Source: Sphagnum compactum (lineage: Eukaryota; Bryophyta; Sphagnopsida; Sphagnales). Taken from it: DNA of 64,000 nt. The notes beneath the pieces are model-generated. The model was not told the DNA's origin. It worked only from the letters and a program-made list of their open reading frames with translations, and made no database searches. A program made the position numbers and the translations under genes. Shown here piece after piece: positions 45,601 to 55,670 of the stretch (its first letter is position 1; every line of letters begins with the position of its first letter). The stretch spans positions 3,844,001 through 3,908,000 of the forward strand of contig OZ234493.1 in the NCBI GenBank assembly GCA_965153455.1, given 5' to 3'.

Positions 45601-45861
45601 GAAAGAGGTCTGTCTAGTCATTTAGAAGATCCAGTGACTTATGGTTTAAAGCTTGAAAAATATTGTAACTTTTTCAGTGATCTTTTCAGTGACAATCCTC
45701 ATTTTGTGGTTGCTGTTTTGTAGCTCATAGGATTTGGTCTCGCTCTATTCAAGCATGCAACCAACACAGCAAGAGCTGAGATTATTGTTATTGGGACAAT
45801 TCCACTTCTGAATTTGATACGAGAACTCACACAGATGAAGCCCCCAAAGATGAGCAGCTGA
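42674..45861 (+). CDS. LCYB: Lycopene beta-cyclase, plastid (FAD/NAD(P)-dependent)
   Basis: The enzyme closes both ends of lycopene to beta rings, giving beta-carotene in plastids. Eight exons: 42674-43315, 43732-43899, 44029-44179, 44430-44541, 44684-44778, 44953-45233, 45403-45501 and 45724-45861; about 561 residues (Arabidopsis has 501). The first ~75 residues are Ser/Arg-rich, as in a transit peptide. The dinucleotide-binding fold is VDLVIVGAGPAGLAVANRVS (about 108-127). Plant-type cyclase blocks follow: WPNNYGVWVDEFEAMDLLDC, RPYGRVNRTKLKSKM, VLDATGFARRLVQYDKPFNP, YGIVAEVDGHPFDLDKMLFM, GIGGTAGMVHPSTGYMVART, then ARRFFDAFFDL-like TRRFFDAFFDLEPYHWQGF. Exon 6 carries an extra Ser/Thr/Glu-rich stretch of about 40 residues. 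The beta rather than epsilon class is indicated by RFFDAFFDL and the overall match. An alternative start is 42,590. Confidence 0.95.
43374..43612. repeat. Tandem duplication (about 118 bp x2) in intron 1 of lycopene cyclase
   Basis: Two diverged copies begin near 43,374 and 43,492. Each runs from cttgtttgtat through atgtgagtct, cagcatccat and catgaa.ccctaa to aagaatttgtgcct. The duplication lies wholly inside the intron and does not affect coding. Confidence 0.75.
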
Positions 45862-46999
45862 TGCTCTCAAATGGCTCACATCCTCATGTAGTCTAGGCTT
45901 AAGTTGTCCATTCATGCAGTAGATAATGAGCTTTGATGTAATTGACTCTGTTGTGTAAGCTTATTGGCAGTTTGCTAGGATTGGAATCTAGCATATTCAC
46001 ATGGGATTTGCTTCAATCAACATAAATTCTTAGATTCATGGGGCATGAAGGTAACAATCTAGAAAGATTTATCATCTATGAATTCAATTTCAGATCCAGT
46101 TTGAAATAGACCTGCCCCATTTTGCAGTACATTCTGAGGTGATTTACATGAATGATGAGACACAAACTCTGATCAGTTTACAGTTTAATGTATGTAACAA
46201 TGAGATAAAGGTACCAATGCAATTTCAGTTTCATACAGGAGCAATGAGACAAGATAAGGTTCCAATTTGTTTCCAGTTTCTTAAGGGAAACAATGTGACA
46301 TACTAGACATGGATGTTGCTTCCAATTTCTTACATGCAAAAATTGGACACAAACAAGGTTCCAATGATGCTTCCAATTTCTTAAGGGAAACAATGTGACA
46401 CACAAGACAGCAATGTTGCTTCCAATTTCTTACATGCAACAATGGGACACAAACAAGCTTCCAATGTTGTTTTCAGTTTCTTACAGGAAACGAGACAGAC
46501 AAAAGGAAACCCTATGTGTTTCCAGATTCTTTTCCATGAGCAATTGACACACAAGGTGGTGCACAAGATTTGCAGCTGGTGAGCAGTAAGGAGTTCACAA
46601 CAGTGGCTCATCATTTTTTTCCTATGTACTAGAGTTTCTCTTCCCTGCGATGGTGCCTGCCAGTTTGAAGTCAGCAGATCTACCCATTTCTGTCTTTCCA
46701 CAAGACAACACAACAAGAGGAATTGTGTATGAATAGAACTTCAAATAGTGTGTAAATGAAGAAACAATCCTCATGGTTCACACACTGATAAACCTCACCC
46801 CGGAATTCATGGAGCAAAAGCAAAAGCTACCAGGTTGAAGTTCAAAAGCTTGATTTCCAGATCCAATCTGAGACACAGGACTTCACCGCAGAACCAGGAA
46901 GGGGGGAAACAGCTTCACAGACCTTGCACATGATGATGTCGATCATCATCATCATCCTTGCACAGCAGTTTAGTTTTTTTTTTTTTTTCCCAACAAGGA
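45862..46999. other. Spacer between lycopene cyclase and the RING gene
   Basis: The stretch contains the convergent 3' ends of both genes and a roughly 50-bp minisatellite at 46,180-46,520. A T-rich run lies near 46,972-46,988, just past the RING gene stop. No additional gene was recognised. Confidence 0.55.
46180..46520. repeat. About 50-bp minisatellite with 100-bp higher-order pattern
   Basis: The word ttccaatttct/ttccagtttct recurs at 46,271, 46,320, 46,371, 46,420 and 46,471. The copies alternate between ttaagggaaacaatgtgaca and ttacatgcaacaatgggaca versions, so the real repeating block is a dimer of about 100 bp. Flanking copies are more diverged. Open frames across it are repeat translations. 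Confidence 0.82.
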
Positions 47000-47683
47000 T
47001 CAGGTATGAATTACTGCGGGAAGTCGCTTAGGTCTTTTTGTAAGCTTCACTCGACAAATCGGACATCTGTTTCTGGAGGAGGATTTCCACAGCTTGAGAG
47101 CACAGGAGGTACAGATACTGGCATGCCCACATGGGATTAGCAAAGCCCTGTTCCTGGACGTGGGCTTCCAGCAGCGTGGCAATCCTTGACAGAGCTTTAG
47201 CAATCCCCGACCTAGCTTTGTATCACCCATTTCTTCAAAGCAAATTGCACACTCAGGCCGTCTCCTGAGGTTTCTTTTCCTATCATCATCATCTGTGTGT
47301 AGCTCCTTTTTCTCCTCCTTCTCCTCCTCCTCTTCCTCCTCCTGCTGCTGCCGCCGGTACACTTGAGCGAGTTTGGAGGAAAATGTGGTTTCCGCCATGA
47401 ATCTCTGCAGTGATTCCTCGGTCCGAAAAACCCTAGCCTCTATCTCTTGTCGGCCAGAATGCTCCCTTTGCCAAAGACGAAACAACTGGATGACAACAAG
47501 GAGAGGGAGCAAAGAAAGCACACAGAAGATGAGATGAAGGTGATAATAAGATGGAGGTCGGATTGAAAAGCTTATGCAACCACAAGTATGGAAGCTCAGG
47601 TAGAGATACAGTAGCACACGGGACAGTTTGCATGAAGGTGCAAGCGATGGAAATGGATTGAACACCATAGTGAAAGAAAGCAA
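47000..47683 (-). CDS. Membrane-anchored RING-finger protein (C3HC4), probable E3 ubiquitin ligase
   Basis: An uninterrupted frame encodes 227 residues. The N-terminal third is hydrophobic, with a likely membrane span at about residues 49-68 (LHLIFCVLSLLPLLVVIQLF). A charged region rich in Glu and Asp follows (about 111-135). The C-terminus is a RING: C145-x2-C148, C185-x-H187, C191-x2-C194 and C207-x2-C210, with LIPCGHASICTSC and CPICRVKL as recognisable blocks. This CGH-type RING is shared by many plant membrane E3s; I do not recognise the specific family. Presumed role is transfer of ubiquitin to a membrane-associated target. The start could also be the Met at codon 6. A (CTG)n tract lies just upstream in the 5' UTR. 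Confidence 0.75.
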   Translation of the reverse strand: MLSFTMVFNPFPSLAPSCKLSRVLLYLYLSFHTCGCISFSIRPPSYYHLHLIFCVLSLLPLLVVIQLFRLWQREHSGRQEIEARVFRTEESLQRFMAETTFSSKLAQVYRRQQQEEEEEEEKEEKKELHTDDDDRKRNLRRRPECAICFEEMGDTKLGRGLLKLCQGLPRCWKPTSRNRALLIPCGHASICTSCALKLWKSSSRNRCPICRVKLTKRPKRLPAVIHT

Positions 47684-48539
47684 AAAAACAGCTTGCTGCT
47701 GCTGCTGCTGCCGCTATTCACAATCACACCAAGATTGAATGAATCCTCTCAAAAACATGAACCCAAAAAAAAAAACAAAAAAAAACAACAACAACAACGA
47801 GAACAAGAAAAATTCTGTTCACTTAAAACCCAAACGCCAAGAGTTCCATTGAAGGTGGAGAGCGATTTCCATTCAAGCTTCCATGGGTTTACGAAAGAAG
47901 AGGAAGAAGAAGAAGACGACCAAGACCAAAGGATCGCTAACCCTAAAAACTGCGAATCGGAAACGAAGACGACCTCAACAAACAAACCAAAGATCAAAAG
48001 AGACTTCCAAAATTACCCCCCCAAAAATAAATTATCATATTTTCATTCTCTCCTCTTCTTCATCTTTTTATTTTTTTCTCCCATTTTATTTTATTTTTTG
48101 TGTAGGAGAAGGGTCTGAAAATAGACCCTTTCAGATTTGAGATCTCGGCCCAAGGCCAGTAGTAGGCCGAGGGAACGGGTCGAATAGGTCAATACCGGCC
48201 TCAGGCTAGTTCATCCCGAAGCTTCAGCACGCCCCTCTACCTCTTTTAGTAAGTTTAGAGAAATTGTTTGTGCTTAATCAAATGAGAATGCTTAACACTA
48301 ATGCAATATCATGCTCAACATTTTTTTTCTTAGTGGCCAAAAAAGTAGCCAAAATGTTATGGTAAAAATAAAGGTGTTATAAGAAGTGATGATGAAAACA
48401 AGTCGGATAAAAGGGAAATATAGTTAGGATTTCGTTGAATGTTGTGCAATGGTAACCATTACATGATAATACTAAATGTTTGGATCACGACATGAAAACT
48501 CATGTCGTGGTGCAAAAGACATTCACCACTTTATGAATA
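47684..48539. other. RING gene 5' flank and AT-rich spacer up to the Helitron
   Basis: The first bases include a CTG microsatellite (about 47,694-47,713) and an A-rich run near 47,766-47,800, probably 5' UTR/promoter of the RING gene. At 48,145-48,240 a GC-rich patch contains tcggcccaaggcc and taggccgag, able to form a hairpin; its origin is unknown. The remainder is AT-rich with no gene. Confidence 0.45.
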
Positions 48540-48553
48540 CTAGTGGGTAACCC

Positions 48554-48566
48554 GTGGCTACGCCAC
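48554..48566 (-). other. Helitron 3'-terminal hairpin
   Basis: A five-base-pair perfect stem GTGGC/GCCAC with a three-base loop stands 14 bases before the terminal CTAG at 48,540-48,543. In Helitrons this hairpin signals the end of rolling-circle transfer. Confidence 0.8.
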
Positions 48567-48615
48567 TCCAGCCACCCCGAACGCTCTGTTAAGCTTTATT
48601 GTCTGCACGATCATG

Positions 48616-51600
48616 TTACAACACCTCTGTGTAAACAACATTGCGAGTGTACACACCGGCAGGTGCATCTTCATGAGCATCCTCCCACCCATCTGTAACC
48701 AGTAGTTTCCCCCCCTCGGGGCACCCAATGCGCGACATGGCCACATACAACTGGCCATGTGTAAATACAGGCTTGGGCAAAAAAATGCCGACCATCTTCA
48801 ATGTCTGCCCTTGCGCCTTATTGATGGTCATGGCAAATGCAGGGCGCACAGGAAACTGGCGACGGCGCATAGTGAAAGGCATTCGTTCTGTGTCTGAAGG
48901 TGTGATGCTTAACCGTGGAATGAACACTCGTTGGCCCTTTGCAGGACCTGTTGCCACCTCTGCTTCAATGACATGCTGCATGAGTTGAATGACAATGAGC
49001 CTGGTACCATTAGCCAGGCCGTTGGTCATGTTGCGTAATAATATGATGGGACAACCCTCCTGCAAGTGCAGTTCATGGGGTGGTACGCCTGAAAAATTGA
49101 GTGTGTTCAAGAACTCAATGGGGTAAATGCCATGTTGCTCCCCATGCACCACAGAATCCGCGCTGTAATACACGCGGTGCTGTGCGGGCGAGCCATCGTG
49201 CTTTGTGAATGCATATTTGTCATTGATGAGTTTATTGAGTGCATCCACATCTTCGTTCAAAGGTGTAAGAATTGCACGCTCAATGATGTATGCAGATCTT
49301 GCAACATACTCAACAATAGATGACAGAGCGCCATACACTTCTTCAATCAAATCTGCCACAGTAGGGCCATTGCAGCACATGTCATGAGGAATAAGAATGG
49401 AGTCTTCACCAACAGAGGGATACACGCGCTCTGTGCCCTCCCCCACACGTTGCAAGTAATCAGCAAATGCCTGCAGCCGTGTGGCATCTGCCTGTGCATG
49501 CGCACCACCCTAAGCCAGCAACCTCTGCACGCGCATGTTGGTGTGCAGCTTGAATACACGCACATGTTGCCATATGCTGGAACGGTTCAAAGCTGCAGCG
49601 ACGACATCTCCCCTGGTGCCACGGGGCACAACAGGTAAAATTTGCCGAAAATCACCGCCAAACACCACAACCAAGCCGCCAAAGGGCAGGAACTTGAATG
49701 CTGGGTTAATGATAGCCATGATGTCCTGCAAAGACCTGTTGACAGCCTCAAAAACATGCCTGTGCATCATGACAGCCTCATCCCACACAATGAGCGCAGC
49801 CGCTTGCAAAAGTGTTGCCAGTTCAGAGTCCCTATTGATGTAGCATGTGGACGTGCTGTTGAGGCCTTGCACAGGGATCTTGAAACGTGAATGTGCAATG
49901 CATCCTCCGTCCAGCAGCAATGCAGCAATGCCAGAGGATGCCAGAGCAATAGCGACCCGACCCTGTGCACGCACGGTGCTCAGCAAGCAACTATAGAGAA
50001 AGGTTTTGCCAGTGCCGCCAAGGCCATCGACAAAAAATGCACGACGATCGATAGCGGCCATGACATTGTCATAGACAGCCCGTTGCTCAGGGTTAAGTTG
50101 CGGCACGCGTTCATCTCGCATGGCTGCTTGCGTTGCCGCGTCATACCTGGCAATTTCATCTGCCACCACAACACTGGCAGGCTGGGCCGTAGGCGTCGGC
50201 AAGCCAAATGCTGCCAAGCCCTGGCTGCTGTTGAGGTGTGCCAAGTGCAGCGCCAACTCCCGCAGCACCATGTCTCGGATGGCAGCATCGAGTTGCCGCG
50301 CTGGCTCGCCCTGCACGTTATAGGAGCACACACACGACATAGTGAGCATTGAGCGCCGCACAACATGCAAACCATGACCATGCAAAACCGCAAGGCAGGC
50401 TGACATGCAGAGCCATACACGGGCAGAGCTGAGCACCAACCTGGCGTGCTTGGTACAGGAAGTCTTCTGCCATGTCCTCATTGAAGCGCTCCCACATAGC
50501 CAATGGGTTTGCAATAGCATTGAACACCAGCAAGGCAGCAAATAGTGCCCTGAGGCATGAGGCACTGGCCATGCTTGCAGCCTCCTCCATGCACTGGGCC
50601 CACTCAGCATCGTCCTGCAGCAAACCACGCTGCTGACATGCTTCTTTGAAAGATGCGTGCTGCGTGGGATGTTGCAAGTGCCTGTTGGTGCACGTGAGGT
50701 CCTCAAAAGACGTAGCCCCAGGCACGTGATGCAGCAAAAGACGCAAGAAGTACCTCTCCCCCTCGGAGGGTTGCACAAAGTACATGCGGCCGACAGGCAC
50801 CAGACTTGGCGTCTGTGTGCGGAGTGCCCATTGCTTTTCCTTCTTTTTCCATGTGGCAATGCGTGGAAAGTCATGGTAAAGCGTGTTGAGAGCCAAGCGC
50901 AATGGTGCAGATGGATTGAGATGTTCCCGTGCTGTTTTGTTAAATGCAAACCATGCAGTCAGAGTTGTGTGAGGGTTCCGGTTAAGTACGGCCGCAACAT
51001 CAGTGCCCTCTTGAAACAGGATGGTCTGACGCCCTTTCAAGTGCACAACAAGCCGAACGACATTGGGGTGATCCTTGTGCAGATCAAAGCCATACAGACG
51101 GTGGCTGGCCTCAGAAGCCGACACATACCGGCCATCTTGGTAGATCTTGATCTCATCCCGCATGCGTGGCTGAGCGGGCGCAGCACCATCAGGTGCAGCA
51201 GCGTCCACCGGGCCAACGTCCACCTGTGCACGGTCGTGGCCCTTGTAGACGTACTTGTAGAGGTATTTGACAACTGCGACGGAGGTGCAGACCTCCACGT
51301 TGATGTGGCAGTTGAAGAACAGGGACAGGTACGGGTTGTAGGGCACCACCTAGCGGTTGTCAAAGGCAAACCCACCCCTGCAGCAGTAGCAACCAAACAG
51401 CAGTTGTTACATGAGCGGTGCCACAAGTCAATAAACGCAAACATGGCAACATAGTCGTGCATGTTGTCAGTCCAAATGCATGGTCCTACTGCCAGCACAC
51501 TTACCGCTCAAATGTGCAGCCATCATCCCTGCGACGGTATGTTGGGTAGGAGCCGGTGGTGTCGGTGGTGTGCTCCATGAAGGCCTTAGGGTAGCCTTTT

Positions 51601-53888
51601 GAACAAACACCGTCAGCCATGCAAGTGCAATGTGGGTTGATGGTGCCACAGGGGCCATGCACCATGCATCTTGTAACGACCTCAAAAAGAGTGGGGTGTG
51701 CATCCTTATCAGGCAACTCTGCAGACACCATGCGGTCGTACTCATCGGGCCCTCGTGGTTTGTGATTGGAGTGCAGAATGAGCAGAATGTGTGCATGGGG
51801 CAGGCCTCTCTTCTGCCACTCAATGACATGAATGTTAGCCACCACCTCGCCAAAAATGCCCTTCTTCAAAAGCTCGTCCAGCAAGTGCTGTAATTTCCCA
51901 ACAAAAACGCGTGTGACCAAATCAGGGCGGTCATTGGCAATCTCGCCGAGCTTCAGCGCGCTGACAATCTCTTCCCACTTGGGGTTGCAGGTCATGGTGA
52001 TGAATAAATCAGGCTTGCCATATTGGCGGACAATGACCATGGAATCTTGGTACAACTGAGCCATGTGTCGGTGTCCACCAGTGAATGAGGATGGCAATAC
52101 AATGAGCCTACCTAGGTTGTCGATGTTGGCGTCGTTATTGGTAACAGCATCAGCCAGGCCACCATAAATTGTAGCACGCAAAGGGCCCTGGTTGTTGCGT
52201 ATGTAAAACAGCCGTTGTCAACACCCCACTCTTGATACAAACGTTTGCCATACACAAAGAGGGCGTGCGATGCCGGGTTCCTATCGTGCATGTGATAGCA
52301 AGCCCACTCCCGTGCAGTGATTTTTTTGCGTTGTGCAGGTTGTGCTGGCCTTGCATCTGCTGCAACATGCTCAACATCACCTTCCTCCTCGCTGCCATCA
52401 TCCTGTGCAGGTTGTGCTGGTTCTGCATCTGCTGCAACATGCCCAGCATCACCTTCCTCCTCGCCGCCAGCAGCCCGCCGGCGGACAGGGGCAACAGCAG
52501 CATGGGGCATGCCTGGCTGCCAGCCGGGCTCACCATGAGGATGGAACAGCACAAAGTGCAGCGGATCGTAAGCAGGGTGCAGGTCACTGATCCTCCATAG
52601 CTCGCCGCCGCGTGCACGCACTCTGATGTCCCTGCCTGTAACCGGCTCGTCACCGCCGCCTGTGCAGAAGCAACAACATTTATGTCAATGAATGAGGAAC
52701 ATTGCATCAAGTGAGCGATGGCAACAAACAAACAGCGCAGCAGTACACGTTGCTGAAGAACCTCACCTGGCAGCAGCCCAGCCACTTCGGGGGCGGTAGG
52801 AGCATTGTAGCGGCGCTTGTCAACGTTGCCGTCGACCCTAATGACAACTTCCCATTGAAGCAAGTCGTGTGCGGGCATGTCCATGACTTGTTTGAAACGC
52901 TGCACAAATGTGTTGTGATCATGCAACATCTGCTGTAGCCCCGCCAAAGTTGGCTGATGCAAAGCACCGCCCGTAGCACCCAAAGCTGCAAGGCGTGCTG
53001 TGACTTGTGCATCCATGGAATCAATGATGTACAACTGGGCGAATTGTGGCACATCATGATCGGCGGGCTACAAAGGCCCCAGCAAGTGATGCACAGCCCC
53101 TTTGATGGCAATCATGCTGATCCCTTGTTCCGGGGAATGGATGTGCAGGCCCGTTGAGGCCATCTGCAATGCAGAGTTGTATGCACGAATATTCTGCCTA
53201 AAATCCTTAGTGGCAGGTGGCAAAGGCTGGTGTTCACTGGGCACACTGGTGAGCAAATCTCTGAGTGGCTGAGGTACAGAGGCGGGGAAAGCATTGCTCA
53301 ACCCAGACATCTTGCCACCGCCGCAACACAAAGTGGTGCGCTTTTTCTCGTGCTCAAAGCGAAGTGCATTGCAGTGTGTGCACCTATGTGACATGGCACC
53401 CAATGAGTGTACCACCAACCCCTCCACCTCATCCGCAGTGTGGAGGGCTTGCTTCCCAGCTCGCCGGGCGCGAGCCCCTCGCCTGGCTGCTTGTCGCTGG
53501 TCAGCAGGCTGGGCTACCCTGGCAGCACACCTGGTAGAGCATCCCGTTCCCTGACTGCCTGCTGCTGTACAGCAGGCTGGGCTGCCCTGGCAGCACGCAT
53601 GGCAGAGGCATGTCGTTTCCTCACTACCTGCTGCTGGTCAGCAGGCTGGGCTGCCTTGGCAGCACGCCTGGCAGAGGCATGTCGTTTCCTCACTGCCTGC
53701 TGCTGGTCAGCAGGCTGCGCTGCCTTGGCAGCACGCCTGGCAGTGGCATCCCGTTCCTTGACTGCCTGTTGCTGTTCAGCAGACTGGGCTGCCCTGGCAG
53801 CACGCCTGGCAGAGGCAATCCGTTCCCTGACTGCCTGCTGCTGTTCAGCCCTTTGCATTATACACAAAGTCCGGGAACCGTGACACAC
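48616..53888 (-). pseudogene. Helitron RepHel (Rep endonuclease + PIF1-like helicase), disrupted
   Basis: This is the Helitron rolling-circle protein. Coding blocks on the minus strand: about 53,888-52,767, 52,659-51,505, 51,377-50,441 and 50,310-48,616, separated by three GT-AG introns. N-terminal 23-residue repeats are followed by Cys/His zinc-finger-like residues (HRCTHCNALRF, CCGGG) and the conserved QFAQLYIID block. Rep motifs are FITMTCNPKW and EWQKRGLPHAHILL (51,777-51,826, the HUH region), with KYLYKYVYKGHD carrying the two-tyrosine site (about 51,230-51,265). Helicase motifs are GLGGTGKTFLY (near 50,020), VWDEAVM, GGDFRQILPVVPRG and MTINKAQGQTL. Damage: TAG codons at 53,068-53,070, 51,350-51,352 and 49,510-49,512, a one-base deletion near 53,537, and a frameshift near 52,215. 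Two copies of a DDGSEEEGD-type acidic repeat lie near 52,370-52,460. It is broken as it stands. Confidence 0.88.
53498..53865 (-). repeat. 69-bp coding tandem repeat (23 residues, about five copies) at the RepHel N-terminus
   Basis: A 69-bp unit recurs about five times, each beginning near tcagcaggctgggctgcc on the plus strand. It encodes variants of AEQQQAVRERIASARRAAKA, an Arg/Ala/Gln-rich helix. Unit length is a multiple of three, so copy-number change keeps frame. One copy near 53,537 has lost a base and shifts frame. Plus-strand frames here are shadows of the repeat. Confidence 0.85.
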
Positions 53889-54365
53889 TTAAGCCACACC
53901 CATTATGTGGGTTGAAATCTTTTCTCTACATTGCTCTTTTCTCTCATTTTGTGGGATTTATTTTTTCCTTGGGTTGAAATCAATTCTCTACAATGCTCTT
54001 TTCTTTGATTTTGTGGGATTTTTTTTTTGTTATGTAGAAAACAAAAAGAAGAAACTCACTTTTGCGAAACCCTGAGTTCAAGGTAGCTGCGGAAAAGCTG
54101 CAAGGTCCTCTGCGGCAGATCTTTGTCGAGTTTCTGGAGCTAGCTAATCAGCTGAGTGCTTAATACGTATAAGCACAAACTTTTCAATTCCTGGAAGCAG
54201 AATGCACATCCATTTTCAAGTGTTTCTCAGGTGCTAAGTTTTCAAAATACCTGAATCGAATACAGCAAAATTGAACTCCATGAATTTTTCACAGATAATA
54301 TCCATTTTGCAACCTAATTCCAGCACTTGGTGATCAATATAGCAAAGCAGAGATCAACAAAGCAA

Positions 54366-54458
54366 ATTGGCCAACACAATAGCCATCAATGCAGCAGCCT
54401 CCATGACCCATGACAATGGGTTCCACATAAACCCCAGAAACTTAAGGAACTTATTTTC
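54366..54458 (-). pseudogene. Captured exon fragment of a plasma-membrane H+-ATPase (AHA/P3A type)
   Basis: The minus strand reads 31 residues beginning [18 protein letters not shown] and continuing [13 protein letters not shown]. This is the strongly conserved first transmembrane region of plant plasma-membrane proton pumps. It is preceded by a normal acceptor (ttgttgtgcag), so the capture was of genomic DNA with part of its intron. After LAN the similarity stops and a stop codon follows within a few codons. Only this fragment is present; no other pump exon was recognised nearby, so it cannot make a pump. It lies in the same orientation as the Helitron genes. Confidence 0.82.
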
Positions 54459-54750
54459 CTGCACAACAATGACATAGGTTAACAATAGCCAAGAAGTCAA
54501 CACAGAAGCCTGATCCAGAAAATCATCATCCCAAGACCTGTGCTTTCCCAAACAATCAGAAACAATGACTTAGGATTTAAGATAATGAATCCACTATTTT
54601 GGGGGAAAAAAAGACCAAGGCTGTACATTGTACCTCCATTGTTACAGGAAGAAAAAACCATATTTCTTAGACAAAGAATTCAAGCTTTCTGTCATTCTAG
54701 ATCAAACTATTGAAAAATTAGTTTCTCAATGTGGTGAAATTACAAAGGAA

Positions 54751-54835
54751 ATGTTTGAATCGGCTCTGGGATCAGCCTGGAGCTTTTGGATGATCCCTGT
54801 AGGCTGCTGCCATCTATCTGTATGTATGTTGGTAT
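54751..54835. repeat. 85-bp perfect direct repeat, copy 1 (copy 2 at 55,586-55,670)
   Basis: The 85 bases starting atgtttgaatcggctctggg and ending ctgtatgtatgttggtat are identical at 54,751-54,835 and 55,586-55,670, 835 bases apart in the same orientation. Flanks differ. Identity implies a recent duplication or gene conversion within the Helitron. Confidence 0.88.
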
Positions 54836-55585
54836 CTCATATAATGAATTTGTGTTGTAGGTTTATAGGTTCTACTTCTGTAATTTTGACATAAATTCAA
54901 GTTTCAATCCTATATAGTTTGTGATGTGCAGTAAAGGCTTTATTTGTGCACAGACCTTTTCCTCAGTTTGAACAGAGAGGTGGGACCAAATAGGATTGTG
55001 GGTGGCTTGAGGGTTGCAGTTTCTTGACACTCTGTTAGCATGGTAGACATAGTTGTGCTGGGGGAGGGCTGGGTATAGGGCATCTCTCATCAGTAACACA
55101 GAGAGTGGAATAGTAGGGAGGGACTTCTTACTACCAATGCAGGTGTTCTTGGTGCAGGTGTTCAGGGAATCCCACCTCGGCAACCTTTGGGAGGTGTGTC
55201 AGTTACATGACAGGATGTTGCAAGGCAAGCACTATGTTATTTTGTCCTTCAGAGGGTGTGTATGTTTGTTGGACACTTCTCTTGAGTGCTAGCCATCATC
55301 ATCACTTAGTCTTCCTGCTGCTTCTGGAAATGCAACAGAAACTCAGGACACAGATTTTTTGTATCATGGTTTGCCCAATTTTGGGGGCTAATTATTTATA
55401 TACTTATCTATACCCACTGTCAGGAGCTGATGAAGTCAGTGGGTAGTGATGGCAGCTTTTCACTGCTATTCATGGTTGGTGATTGTCTGACACTTTGTGA
55501 GTGGCTCTCATAAGGATATGACTGCACTCCTTTTTGTGTTACCTTCAAATTGTTTTTGTGGAGATCTCTTAGCAATTTTGTAGAT

Positions 55586-55670
55586 ATGTTTGAATCGGCT
55601 CTGGGATCAGCCTGGAGCTTTTGGATGATCCCTGTAGGCTGCTGCCATCTATCTGTATGTATGTTGGTAT
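55586..55670. repeat. 85-bp perfect direct repeat, copy 2
   Basis: Identical to 54,751-54,835 in the same orientation; see that entry. The plus-strand frame 55,550-55,786 owes its opening to this segment. Confidence 0.88.

Noticed and set aside
53407-53883. Plus-strand frame of 158 codons rich in Ala/Cys/Trp
   Set aside because: It is a shadow of the 69-bp coding repeat of the Helitron Rep N-terminus on the other strand.
54628-54894. Plus-strand frame with GRKKPYFLDKEFKLS... as a possible captured exon
   Set aside because: It has an acceptor-like start, but I recognise no family, and half of it is the 85-bp duplication, so I left it as cargo rather than calling a gene.
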